61,648 bases of DNA, from the NCBI GenBank assembly GCA_050741255.1, contig JBOIEQ010000004.1:1-61648 (forward strand). The letters run 5' to 3'. Both the position numbers and the translations under genes were made by a program. The first letter of the stretch is position 1. Each line of letters begins with the position of its first letter. The notes under the pieces were generated by a model that did not search any database, was not told the origin of the DNA, and saw only the letters and a program-made list of their open reading frames with translations. Positions 10,596-18,897 of this stretch are shown here, in pieces. Source of the DNA: CAZXNF01 sp050741255 (GTDB taxonomy: Bacteria > Pseudomonadota > Gammaproteobacteria > Burkholderiales > SG8-41).

Positions 10596-11534
10596 CTACA
10601 GCCCCGCCATGCCGCCGCGCGGCGGAATGATCGGCCGCTCGTCGTCGGGACCGAAGCCACCGAGCGGCGCATAGATCTCGCGGCGTTTGGCCACCGCCGC
10701 GGACGCGCCCTTGCTGCGCACTTCCTTGAAGAAGGCAAACTCGCCCTCCTCGAAGCGCAGCTTGAGTCCCAGGGTGTGTCCGAAGTAAAGCTCGGTGAAG
10801 GCCTGCCCCATGCCCATCGCCTCCCACACGAGATGCGTATAGGCCTTGCCGGACACGATGCCGTCGATCGGCAACAGGGCAATGCGCCGCGCCTCGTTCA
10901 TGACTTCGTCGGCCAGCTGTTCCTTCGGCACCGCGCGGTTGACCAGTCCGATCAGCGACGCCTCCCGTCCGCTCCAGGTGCGCCCGCTGATCATCATCTC
11001 GCGCGTGCGCTTGTAGCCGATCAGATGCGCGTAGAGCCGAATCAGCGTGATGCCGGAGATGCCGCCGACCTGGCCGAGATTGCCGATGTGGGCGTCTTCC
11101 GCCGCGATCGAAATGTCACAGCAGGCCTGCAGCTGGTTGCCGAGCTCGATGCACTGGCCGGCAATCTGCGCGATGGTCGGCTTCAGCGAGAAGAACAGGC
11201 GTTTCCACACATTGCGGTAATGCCGCTGCATGCGCAGCTGATGGCGGTTCGGCTGCCCCTTCGGATCAGTCTTGGAGCGGGTGCCGAAGCCCTCGAAATA
11301 CCCCTCGAGGTCGTGGCCCCCACAGAAGTGATCGCCCTCGCCGCGGATGACCACGACCTTGACGTCGTCGTTGCCTTCCCAGTCGTCGATGGCCGCCAGC
11401 AACTGGTCCTCGCCCCAGAAGGGCGACGCGTTGCGCTTCCCCGGATTGCTGAGCGTGACGGTAGCGATCTTCGTGGCCGGATCGACCACGTACTTAATGT
11501 ATTCGTAGGGATACTTCTTCTGTTCAGCGCTCAT
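10596..11534 (-). CDS. crotonase-fold (enoyl-CoA hydratase/isomerase family) protein with altered active site
   Basis: This 312-residue crotonase-superfamily protein has the VTLSNPGKRNA start, the oxyanion-hole segment FCGGHDLEG and the helix KPTIAQIAGQ. By eye, the two catalytic glutamates of classical enoyl-CoA hydratase are not conserved: GGGCELA reads ELGNQLQA, and GQPEI reads GNLGQ. It may therefore be an isomerase, hydrolase, decarboxylase or dechlorinase-type member rather than a hydratase. It is first in the operon with two CoA-transferases and a Bug protein. It diverges from an IclR regulator across a palindromic operator. The ATG at 11534 is the domain start. Confidence 0.85.
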   Translation of the reverse strand: MSAEQKKYPYEYIKYVVDPATKIATVTLSNPGKRNASPFWGEDQLLAAIDDWEGNDDVKVVVIRGEGDHFCGGHDLEGYFEGFGTRSKTDPKGQPNRHQLRMQRHYRNVWKRLFFSLKPTIAQIAGQCIELGNQLQACCDISIAAEDAHIGNLGQVGGISGITLIRLYAHLIGYKRTREMMISGRTWSGREASLIGLVNRAVPKEQLADEVMNEARRIALLPIDGIVSGKAYTHLVWEAMGMGQAFTELYFGHTLGLKLRFEEGEFAFFKEVRSKGASAAVAKRREIYAPLGGFGPDDERPIIPPRGGMAGL

Positions 11535-11615
11535 GGATGCGGTCTCGTTTCCGGTTTTCGTTTGCGGCCGAATGGTCGCAGGAGGGTGCGGGATGTTGTG
11601 GGACTGCTGCGGATT

Positions 11616-11649
11616 GTGCGAATATCGCACTAATGTGCGTATTGCGAAT
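11616..11649. promoter_or_regulatory. IclR-type operator, palindrome plus adjacent second site
   Basis: GTGCGAATATCGCAC at 11616-11630 has perfect 6-bp arms (GTGCGA/TCGCAC). It closely resembles the PcaU/PcaR-type IclR operator (GTTCGATAATCGCAC, from memory). A related imperfect site, GTGCGTATTGCGAAT, follows at 11635-11649. Both lie in the 187-bp gap between the divergent crotonase operon and iclR, where the local regulator would control both. Confidence 0.6.
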
Positions 11650-11721
11650 AGGCTACCGCCACCGCCCGCCGCCCGTCAATCGTGCGGCGCAACAGCCGTC
11701 TCCCCGGTTGCGCCGTTGCCC

Positions 11722-12546
11722 ATGCCCGCTAACATGCCGCGCATGCCGAAATCCGTGAAAACCACGCCCGCCCTCCCGCTGCGTGACACTGTGCAGTCGC
11801 TCGAACGCGGCCTGGCCGTCATTCGCAGCCTGGGCGACAGTCACGGACAGACGCTGGCCGACGTCGCGAAGCGCACCGGCATGACGCGGGCGGCGGCGCG
11901 GCGCTTCCTGCTGACGCTGGAGGCCCTGGGCTACGTCGGGCGCCATGGCAACGACTTCCACCTCCTGCCCAAGACGCTGGAGCTCGGCTATTCCTATCTG
12001 GCGTCGCAGTCGCTCGCGCAGGTGGCGCAGCCGCACCTGCAGAAACTCGCGAACGAGCTGGGCGAATCCTGCTCGGTCCTGGTGCTCGACCGCCACTCCA
12101 TCATCTACGTGGCGCGCGTGACCGTGAACCGGCTGGTCGGCGCCAACCTGTCCGTCGGTTCGACCCTGCCCGCCTACTGCACGTCCGCCGGCCGCCTGCT
12201 GCTCGCTGCGCTGCCGGAAGCGGCGCTGCGGGCGTACCTCCGGGACGGCGGTTTCGAGAAGCTCACGCCGAAGACCCTGGTGACGCCCGCGGCGTTGCGC
12301 AGGGAGATCGACCGCGCGCGACGCCAGGGCTGGTACCTGATCAACGAGGAACTCGAACACGGCGCGCGGGCACTGTCGGTACCGCTGCACGACGACACGG
12401 GCGGCACCATCGCCGCGATCAACCTGAGCTGCTATGCCGGCCGCGTGCAGCCGGAAACGATGACGGGAAAATTCCTGCCGCGGATGCTCGCTGCCGCCGA
12501 GGCGATCGATGCCGAGATGCGCGTGATCGGCGGCACGCGGCGCTGA
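11722..12546 (+). CDS. IclR-family transcriptional regulator
   Basis: This is a 274-residue regulator. The N-terminal winged helix begins RDTVQSLERGLAVIRSLGD, with recognition helix region MTRAAARRFLLTLEALGYV. A C-terminal IclR effector domain (LVGANLSVGSTLPAYCTSAGRLLLA, then GWYLINEELEHGARALSVPL) follows. It belongs to the PcaR/PcaU-like group that often controls aromatic or organic-acid catabolism. Three in-frame ATGs (11722, 11734, 11743) are possible starts and none has a strong ribosome binding site; the frame upstream of 11722 is not protein-like. It probably regulates the divergent operon and itself. Confidence 0.88.
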   Translation: MPANMPRMPKSVKTTPALPLRDTVQSLERGLAVIRSLGDSHGQTLADVAKRTGMTRAAARRFLLTLEALGYVGRHGNDFHLLPKTLELGYSYLASQSLAQVAQPHLQKLANELGESCSVLVLDRHSIIYVARVTVNRLVGANLSVGSTLPAYCTSAGRLLLAALPEAALRAYLRDGGFEKLTPKTLVTPAALRREIDRARRQGWYLINEELEHGARALSVPLHDDTGGTIAAINLSCYAGRVQPETMTGKFLPRMLAAAEAIDAEMRVIGGTRR

Positions 12547-12637
12547 CACAAGCGGTGCCTCACGCCCTCGTCGCGAGGCATCTGCGACATAATCCAGCGC
12601 TCACCCCCAACGAGCCCCATCCCTCCCCATCACGACC

Positions 12638-14005
12638 ATGACCATTTCAGACCAGCTGTCGGCGTTTGCCGCCGAACTCACCTACGACCGCATCCCGCCC
12701 ACGGTGCGCGAACGCGCGAAGCACCTGATCCTCGACGCCATCGGCATCGCCTACGCGTCGGGGACGTACGATTTTGCCCGCAGCGCCCTGGCCGGCGCCG
12801 AGTCGCTGGGCAGCGGCGACAGCGATGTCTTCGGCCTTGGCAGGCAATTGCCGCTGCGCGACGCCATCATGGTCAACGGCATCCTGGTGCACGGCCTTGA
12901 CTACGACGACACCTACCTGCCCGGTTCGATGCACGTGTCGGCGAGCAGCGTGCCCACGGCGCTCGGCGTGGGCGCGCACACGGGCGCCAGCGGGCGGGAC
13001 ATGCTGACCGCCTGCGTCATCGGCCTGGAAGTCGGCGCGCGTCTCGCGCAGGCGGGCTGCGGCAGCTTCCAGCGCGCGGGCTTTCATCCGACCGGCGTAT
13101 GCGCGGCATTCTCTTCGGCGCTCGTCAGCGGCCGCCTGATGGGGCTGTCCCCGCAGCAGCTCTCGATGGCGCAGGGCATCGCGCTGTCGACGGCGGGAGG
13201 CACCATGGAACCCCTGCAGGACGGTTCCTGGACCAAGCGCATGCATCCCGGCCTGGCGGGCGCCGCGGTCGTCACCGCCGCCAGCTTCGCCAAGGCGGGC
13301 TACATCGGGCCCGGCGCCGCTTACGAGGGTCGGTTCGGTTTCTATAACGTGCACCTCGGCGCATTCTCGGCCGATGCCGATCTGGGCCTGATCACCGTCG
13401 GCCTCGGCGAAGACTGGCAGTTCGTGCGGACCTCGATCAAGCGCTACCCGGCCTGTCATCACGTCCACGCCTTCCTGAATGCCACGCTGGCCCTGGCGCG
13501 CGAGCACGCGATCGCGCCGGACACGATCCGGTCCGTACACACCCTGGTCGAGAAAACGGCCATCCCGCTGATCTGCGAGCCGCACGAGGCCAAGATACGG
13601 CCCGAATCGAGCTATATCGCGCAGTTCAGCCTGCAATATTCGATCGCCTGCTGCCTGGCGCGCGGGCGATTCGGGCTGACAGAACTCGAGCCGGCGGCGC
13701 GCAACGATCCCGCGCTGACGGCACTCGCGTCGACCGTGCGGTTCGCGGTCGACACCGACTCCCCTTACCCGAAATTCCGGGCCGGCGACGTGACCGTCGA
13801 ACTCAAGGATGGCCGCACCCTGCACCGCCTCGAGAAAATCCTGCCCGACGAGCCCGCCGCCGATGCGGACATCGTCGCGAAGTTCATGGACAACGCGCGC
13901 ATGGCGGCGTCGGCACCGCACGCGGCCAAGGTTCGCGATCTGCTGCTGGCGATCGAGCAGGAAACAGACCTCCGGCGCGTGACCCGGATGCTCGGCGAGC
14001 GGTAA
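12638..14005 (+). CDS. MmgE/PrpD family protein
   Basis: This 455-residue member of the 2-methylcitrate dehydratase (PrpD) / MmgE / cis-aconitate decarboxylase / iminodisuccinate epimerase superfamily shows the family stretches VRERAKHLILDAIGIAYAS, NGILVHGLDYDDTYL, GFHPTGVCAAFSSAL and IKRYPACHHVHAF. Substrates in this family are branched tri- or dicarboxylic acids. It lies downstream of iclR in the same direction, with 91 bp between, and converges on a Bug gene, so it may belong to either catabolic module. PrpD in the methylcitrate cycle would be next to prpBC, which are absent here. Confidence 0.88.
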   Translation: MTISDQLSAFAAELTYDRIPPTVRERAKHLILDAIGIAYASGTYDFARSALAGAESLGSGDSDVFGLGRQLPLRDAIMVNGILVHGLDYDDTYLPGSMHVSASSVPTALGVGAHTGASGRDMLTACVIGLEVGARLAQAGCGSFQRAGFHPTGVCAAFSSALVSGRLMGLSPQQLSMAQGIALSTAGGTMEPLQDGSWTKRMHPGLAGAAVVTAASFAKAGYIGPGAAYEGRFGFYNVHLGAFSADADLGLITVGLGEDWQFVRTSIKRYPACHHVHAFLNATLALAREHAIAPDTIRSVHTLVEKTAIPLICEPHEAKIRPESSYIAQFSLQYSIACCLARGRFGLTELEPAARNDPALTALASTVRFAVDTDSPYPKFRAGDVTVELKDGRTLHRLEKILPDEPAADADIVAKFMDNARMAASAPHAAKVRDLLLAIEQETDLRRVTRMLGER

Positions 14006-14012
14006 GCCGCAC

Positions 14013-14993
14013 TTACTCCGCCGTCGCGCCCGCGTCCTTGATGACCTGCGTCCATTTCACGATTTCGCGCTTGATGAACTCGCCGAATTCGGCCGGCGTG
14101 CTGGCGACGACGTCCGCGCCCTGGTTCGCGAAGCGCGTTCTCACTTCGGGGGTTTTCAGGGCTGCGGCGATCGTGCTGTGGAGGCGGTTGACGATCTCCG
14201 GCGGGGTGCCGGCCGGCGCGAGCACGCCGTACCAGATCTCGCCGAGATAGCCCGGCACGGTCTCCGCGATCGCGGGCACGTCCGGCAGCGCGGGCGTCCG
14301 CTTGGCCGACGTCACGCCGAGCGCCCGCACGCGGCCCGCCTGCACCAGCGGCAGCGAGGGCATGAGGCCGTCGACCATCAGCGGCACCTCACCCGCCACC
14401 ACGGCGACCCGCCCCTGCGTGCTGCCCTTGTAGACGATGCCGTTCAGCTTGATGCCCGCCATGGAGGCGAACAGCGCCATATTGAGATGCGGCGTCGAAC
14501 CGTTGCCCGCGTTCACGTAGTCGAGCTTGTTCGGGCGGCTCTTCGCCAGCGCGATCAGTTCCTTGATGGTTTTCGCCGGCACCGAGGGATGCACGATCAG
14601 GATCTGCGTGGTGTTGGCCACCTGCGTGATCGGCGCGAAATCGCGCTCCGGATTGAACGGAAGCTTGGCGCCGTACAAGCCCGGATTGATCGCAATGTTG
14701 CCCGCCGAGGCCAGCATGAGGGTGTAGCCGTCGGGCGGCGCCTTGGCCACCATCTCGGTGCCGATGATGCCGTTGGCGCCGGGGCGGTTGTCCACCACCA
14801 CCTGTTGCTTGAAACTGTCGTTCAGCCGGTCCGCGACGAAGCGGCCCAGGGCGTCCCCGGTACCGCCCGCCGCGGTGGGCACCACCACCCGGATCGGCTT
14901 CACGGGATACGTCTGCGCCCCGGCGTGCGGGGACGCGGACAGCGCCACGCAGAGCGCCCCTGCGCCGAGCAGCGGCGCGATCGGTGTTTTCAT
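14013..14993 (-). CDS. TctC/Bug-type periplasmic binding protein 2
   Basis: This is a 326-residue TTT solute-binding protein. The signal peptide runs to SPHAGAQ, then YPVKPIRVVVPTAAGGTGD, PPDGYTLMLAS, YVNAGNGSTPHLN and IVYKGSTQG. The canonical VPYKG has become IVYKG, and the ligand loop reads AGNGST rather than SSG, hinting at a different ligand. It is the last gene of the leuC-leuD-lyase-Bug operon, 26 nt after the lyase, and would supply the acid processed by those enzymes. Confidence 0.92.
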   Translation of the reverse strand: MKTPIAPLLGAGALCVALSASPHAGAQTYPVKPIRVVVPTAAGGTGDALGRFVADRLNDSFKQQVVVDNRPGANGIIGTEMVAKAPPDGYTLMLASAGNIAINPGLYGAKLPFNPERDFAPITQVANTTQILIVHPSVPAKTIKELIALAKSRPNKLDYVNAGNGSTPHLNMALFASMAGIKLNGIVYKGSTQGRVAVVAGEVPLMVDGLMPSLPLVQAGRVRALGVTSAKRTPALPDVPAIAETVPGYLGEIWYGVLAPAGTPPEIVNRLHSTIAAALKTPEVRTRFANQGADVVASTPAEFGEFIKREIVKWTQVIKDAGATAE

Positions 14994-15019
14994 GTTTCTC
15001 CTCCGTCGTTTTTATGAGA

Positions 15020-15919
15020 TCAGTAACGCGCGCGTTTTTCCTCGGGCAGCCCGTACTTCTCCTCCAGGGCCTTCACGCCATCCATGCCGACGATGTCGAA
15101 CCAGTCCTTGAAGGTGGCCATGTCCTTCACCAGATGGCCGACGGTGCCCTTGTCGCGCAACTCGCGCAGGAAATGCCGCACCGCCGGGATCGTCGCCAGG
15201 ATCGCGAAATTCGGATAGATCGCGAACTTGAAGCCGAGCTTCGCGAGTTCGTCCTTGTGCAGGAACGGCGTCTTCCCGCTCGACGCCATGTTGAACAGCG
15301 TGCCGACCTTGAACGCCTTGGGGATCGCGGTCAGGTGCTCCATGGTCAGCGGCGATTCGACGAAGATCATGTCGGCGCCGGCCGCCTCGTAGGCACGGCC
15401 GCGCTCGAGCGCGGCCTCGAAACCCTCGACCGCGAGAGCATCGGTGCGGGCGATGATGAGAAAGTCGTCGTCCATGCGCGCGTCGCACGCGGCCTGGATC
15501 TTGCCGCACATCTCGGCGACCGGGACAATCGTCTTGCCGCCGAGGTGCCCGCAGCGCTTCGGCAGTTCCTGGTCCTCGAGATGCAGGCCGGCGACGCCGG
15601 CTTTCTCGTAGGCAGTCACCGTACGGCGCACGTTGAGTGCATTGCCGTAGCCCGTGTCGGCATCCGCGACGACCGGCAACCCGGAGGCGTCGGCGATGCG
15701 GCCCGCGTTGTCCGCCATCTCCGGCAGCGACAGCAGCCCCACGTCGGGCATGCCCAGCCGCACAGCGGATGTCCCGCCGCCGGTCATGTACAGGGCCTTG
15801 AACCCCTCGGCGGCCACGAGGCGCGCGTTGAGCGCGTCGGCGACGCCCGGGGCAATGACGACGCCGGGGGCAGCGAGCAGTTCGCGCAGTTGGGTGGTCG
15901 GTCGCTTGGCTTTCGCCAT
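15020..15919 (-). CDS. isocitrate lyase / PEP mutase superfamily lyase (2,3-dimethylmalate-lyase-like)
   Basis: This 299-residue TIM-barrel C-C lyase has the Mg-binding motif DADTGYGN (86-93), Glu115-Asp116, and the signature KRCGH (121-125), whose cysteine is the catalytic acid in isocitrate and methylisocitrate lyases. Related enzymes cleave 2-methylisocitrate, 2,3-dimethylmalate or oxaloacetate; PEP mutase and carboxyPEP mutase are alternatives. The neighbouring LeuC/LeuD pair could hydrate a substituted maleate to a malate that this enzyme splits to pyruvate plus a carboxylate (inference). The ATG at 15919 was chosen, with the upstream open frame not protein-like. Confidence 0.85.
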   Translation of the reverse strand: MAKAKRPTTQLRELLAAPGVVIAPGVADALNARLVAAEGFKALYMTGGGTSAVRLGMPDVGLLSLPEMADNAGRIADASGLPVVADADTGYGNALNVRRTVTAYEKAGVAGLHLEDQELPKRCGHLGGKTIVPVAEMCGKIQAACDARMDDDFLIIARTDALAVEGFEAALERGRAYEAAGADMIFVESPLTMEHLTAIPKAFKVGTLFNMASSGKTPFLHKDELAKLGFKFAIYPNFAILATIPAVRHFLRELRDKGTVGHLVKDMATFKDWFDIVGMDGVKALEEKYGLPEEKRARY

Positions 15920-15957
15920 TCCAGTCTCCTCGGGATAAAACGGGTGAACGCGTGCGT

Positions 15958-16566
15958 TCAGGACCAGCTGTGCGTCTCCTGATACCGCCGCTCGAAGGCC
16001 TCGATGGCGTCCACGCGCCGCAGCGTGAGGTCGATCTGGCTCAGGCCTTCGAGCAGGCAACTCTTGCTGAAACCGTCGATCTCGAACGGATGCGTCCGGC
16101 CTTCCACATCGGCGAGCGTCTGCGCCGGCAGGTCCACCGTCAGCGTCGCACCCGGTCGGGCGTGCAGCTGGGCGCGCAACGCGGCGACGGTGGACTCCGG
16201 CAGCCGGATCGGCAGCACGCCGTTCTTCACGCAGTTGTTGTAAAAGATGTCGCCGCAGCTCGGCGCCACGACGCAGCGGATGCCGTAGCGGTCGAAGGCG
16301 ATGGCCGCCGCTTCGCGCGAGGAGCCGCCGCCGAAGTTCGCATTGCCGACGAAGATCTTCGCCTCGCGGTAGGCGGGCTGGTTCAGCACGAAGTCCGCCT
16401 GTTCGCGCCCGTCTGGCCCGACGCGCAGGTCGCGGAACAGGTAGCTCGGATACGCCGGGTCCGTGCGGCGCTTGAGCAGGAAGCGCGCGGGCAAGATCTG
16501 GTCGGTGTCGACGTTCAGCCGGTCGTAAGGCGCGGCAACCGCCGTCAGCACGGTGAAGGGCTGCAT
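15958..16566 (-). CDS. leuD: 3-isopropylmalate dehydratase small subunit (LeuD family), possibly a catabolic paralogue
   Basis: This 202-residue swivel-domain subunit pairs with LeuC to form an aconitase-family hydro-lyase. Motifs are LNVDTDQILPARFL near the start and GNANFGGGSSREAA, the substrate-recognition loop, followed by FYNNCVKNGVLPI. The ATG shares one base with the leuC stop (TGATG), so the two subunits are coupled. Placement beside a lyase and a Bug gene rather than leuB suggests hydration of another branched acid such as dimethylmaleate or citraconate, though leucine synthesis cannot be excluded. Confidence 0.88.
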   Translation of the reverse strand: MQPFTVLTAVAAPYDRLNVDTDQILPARFLLKRRTDPAYPSYLFRDLRVGPDGREQADFVLNQPAYREAKIFVGNANFGGGSSREAAAIAFDRYGIRCVVAPSCGDIFYNNCVKNGVLPIRLPESTVAALRAQLHARPGATLTVDLPAQTLADVEGRTHPFEIDGFSKSCLLEGLSQIDLTLRRVDAIEAFERRYQETHSWS

Positions 16567-17981
16567 CAGTGGTCTCCCGCCAGAAATTCGCGCACGTCCG
16601 CGATGCGGCCGGCGATCGCCGTGGCCGCCGCGGTGACGGGGCTCGCCAGATGCGTGCGCGAGCCGGTGCCCTGCCGGCCGACGAAATTCCGGTTGGACGT
16701 CGACACGCAGCGCTTGCCGGCGGGCACGGTGTCGCCGTTGGTGCCGACGCACATGGAGCAACCGGGATGGCCCCAGGTGAACCCTGCGTCCGTGAAGATG
16801 CGGTCCAGCCCTTCGCGTTCGGCCTGGGCTTTCACGAGGCCGGAGCCGGGCACGACGAGCGCGGGGATCTTCGCCTTGCGTCCCTTCGCCACCGCGGCGG
16901 CCGCGCGCAGGTCCTCGATGCGGCCGTTGGTGCAGGAACCGATGAAGACCTGGTCGACCGCGAGGTCCCGCATGGCGATACCGGCCTTCAGGCCCATGTA
17001 GTCGAGCATGCGCTCCATGCTGCGCCGGCGGTCCTGATTGGCTTCGCCCGCCGGATCGGGCACCTGCCCGGTGACCGCCACCACGTCGGCGGCCGTATTG
17101 CCCCAGCTCACCATGGGCGATAGCGCGCCGGCATCGAACGTCATCTCGCGATCGAAGGTCGCGCCGGGATCGGAAGGCAGCGTCTTCCAGTACGCGAGCG
17201 CCTTGTCCCATTCCGCGCCTTTGGGCGCGAAAGGCCGGCCCTGGATATAGGCGTAGGTCGTCTCGTCGGGTGCGATCATGCCGCTGCGCGCGCCGGCCTC
17301 GATCGACATGTTGCACACCGTGAGGCGCTCCTCCACGCTCATCGCGCGGATGGTCGAGCCGGCGTACTCGACGACGTGGCCGAAGCCGCCGGCGGGCCCC
17401 AGCTGGTGGATGATGCCGAGGATCACGTCCTTGGCCGACACGCCGGGGCCGCGTTCGCCCTCGACCGTCACCCGCAGGTTCTTCAGCGGGCGCTGCCAGA
17501 GGCATTGCGTCGCCATGATGTGCGCGGTCTGCCCGCCGATGCCGAACGCCAGCGCCCCCAGCGCGCCGTGCGTCGAGGTGTGCGAATCGCCGCACAGCAC
17601 GAAAAGGCCGGGCAGCGTGATGCCCTGCTCGGGTCCCACCACGTGCGAGATGCCCATGCGCGGATCACCCAGCGCGAAATGGGTCAGGCCGAACTCGGCG
17701 CAGTTGGCGGCAAGCGCGGTGACCAGTTCGCGGCGCTCGTCGTCCGCGAGGTGCTCGAGGGCCGGGCCGCGGCTGCCCGCGAAGTGGTCGGGTTCGCCGA
17801 AGATCTTCCGGGGATGGCGCACGGGGTAGCCATCGGCGCGCAGATGGTCGAACGCATGAAACGACGAGGTGTCGGTCAGCAGCAGCCGATCGACGTACAG
17901 CAGCGTTTCGCCGCTCGCCTCGTCCCGCATGACTGTATGGCTGTCCCAGATCTTCTGGAACAGCGAGCGCGGATGCGCCAT
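16566..17981 (-). CDS. leuC: 3-isopropylmalate dehydratase large subunit (LeuC family), possibly a catabolic paralogue
   Basis: This 471-residue aconitase-family large subunit carries a 4Fe-4S cluster. Its cysteine motifs are FIGSCTNGRIED and PGCSMCVG, with GDSHTSTHGALGALAFGIG and STSNRNFVGRQG. Aligned from memory to E. coli LeuC it is collinear but differs at several conserved spots (SCTNGR for SCTNSR, ATQCLWQ for ATQTLKQ, ALGDPRMGI for LNHPYQGI). This is typical of paralogues acting on other substrates. GGAGTG precedes the ATG at 17981; an open extension upstream is not family-like. It is the first gene of its operon and diverges from iclR. Confidence 0.88.
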   Translation of the reverse strand: MAHPRSLFQKIWDSHTVMRDEASGETLLYVDRLLLTDTSSFHAFDHLRADGYPVRHPRKIFGEPDHFAGSRGPALEHLADDERRELVTALAANCAEFGLTHFALGDPRMGISHVVGPEQGITLPGLFVLCGDSHTSTHGALGALAFGIGGQTAHIMATQCLWQRPLKNLRVTVEGERGPGVSAKDVILGIIHQLGPAGGFGHVVEYAGSTIRAMSVEERLTVCNMSIEAGARSGMIAPDETTYAYIQGRPFAPKGAEWDKALAYWKTLPSDPGATFDREMTFDAGALSPMVSWGNTAADVVAVTGQVPDPAGEANQDRRRSMERMLDYMGLKAGIAMRDLAVDQVFIGSCTNGRIEDLRAAAAVAKGRKAKIPALVVPGSGLVKAQAEREGLDRIFTDAGFTWGHPGCSMCVGTNGDTVPAGKRCVSTSNRNFVGRQGTGSRTHLASPVTAAATAIAGRIADVREFLAGDH

Positions 17982-18026
17982 GAACACCACTCCTCCGACA
18001 ATGTCGTGCGCAACCGCATTCATCTC

Positions 18027-18065
18027 TTGCGTTATTGCGCTAATGGAATGTATCTTGTATAGATA
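18027..18065. promoter_or_regulatory. candidate IclR-type control region between leuC-like operon and iclR
   Basis: The 88-bp divergent gap contains TTGCGTTATTGCGC (18027-18040), similar to the half-sites seen upstream of the other iclR gene, followed by TAATG as at that site. Next to it TATC and GATA arms (18051-18054, 18062-18065) form a short inverted repeat in an AT-rich stretch that may include the iclR promoter. Confidence 0.4.
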
Positions 18066-18069
18066 GAAA

Positions 18070-18897
18070 ATGCAACGACGCCCGCTCCCGCAGACGCATC
18101 CGCAAATCGAAGCCGCCGGCAACGGCGGCGCCCCCGCCGTCTCCCGCGCGGTGGCGATCCTGCGCCTGCTCGGCAAAAGCGAGTCACCCATGAGCCTGAC
18201 GGCCATCGCCGAGCAACTGGGCCTGGTGCCGAGCTCCTGCCTGCGCCTGCTGCGCGTGCTGGTCGCCGAGGAGCTGGTGGCGATGGACCCGGCGCGCAAG
18301 CACTACCGGCTCGACGCCGGCATTCTGCCCCTCGCGCGCAGCGTCCTGCGTCCCCACAACTTCGCGCGCCTGGTGCAGCCGGCGCTCGACCGCCTGAGCA
18401 GCCTCTGGCCGGTGACCGCGGTGGCGGTGCAGGCCGTCTCGCTGGATCACATGGTGGTGGTGGCGGTGTCCGAGTCGAGCGCGCCGCTGCGCGTGCACGT
18501 GGAGATGGGTAGCCGTTTCCCCGCGCTGATGAGCGCGACGGGGCGCTGCGTGGCCGCCTTCTCCCGCGAGCCCTGGTCCGTCATCGAAGCCAAGTTCCGC
18601 GCGGTGCAGTGGGCGAACCCGCCGACCTTCCGGCAATGGCGCACCGAGGTCGAGGCGGCCCGTGCGAACCGTTACAGCGTGGATGAAGGCCACTACATCG
18701 CGGGCGTCACCGTCGTCTCGGCGGCGGTACTGGATGCCGGCGAAGCAATGACCCACGCCGTCATCGTCCTCGGCGTGAGCGAACAGATCGCCCGGCCCGG
18801 CGTGGCCGCCATTGCGCGGGAACTGCGCGGGATCGCCGCCGGCTTCTCGGCGGCGCCGGCGGTCCGGCAGCGCATGGCCTCCGGAACACACGCATGA
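18070..18897 (+). CDS. IclR-family transcriptional regulator
   Basis: This is a 275-residue regulator. The winged-helix N-terminus reads AVSRAVAILRLLGKSESPMSL, with a recognition region LGLVPSSCLRLLRVLVAEELV. The C-terminal effector domain includes VAVQAVSLDHMVVVAVSE and FPALMSATGRCVAAF. It diverges from leuC and overlaps the acyl-CoA dehydrogenase start by 4 bp (ATGA), so it is co-transcribed with the dehydrogenase and CoA-transferase and probably controls both strands. Confidence 0.88.
   Translation: MQRRPLPQTHPQIEAAGNGGAPAVSRAVAILRLLGKSESPMSLTAIAEQLGLVPSSCLRLLRVLVAEELVAMDPARKHYRLDAGILPLARSVLRPHNFARLVQPALDRLSSLWPVTAVAVQAVSLDHMVVVAVSESSAPLRVHVEMGSRFPALMSATGRCVAAFSREPWSVIEAKFRAVQWANPPTFRQWRTEVEAARANRYSVDEGHYIAGVTVVSAAVLDAGEAMTHAVIVLGVSEQIARPGVAAIARELRGIAAGFSAAPAVRQRMASGTHA

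Noticed and set aside
12638..15919. MmgE/PrpD plus lyase as the methylcitrate cycle (prpD, prpB)
   Set aside because: No prpC or acnD is present, the genes are on opposite strands, and the lyase is operonic with leuCD-like genes instead.
15958..17595. A 545-residue frame ending in LeuD
   Set aside because: The N-terminal part is a shadow of leuC; LeuD begins at the ATG at 16566.
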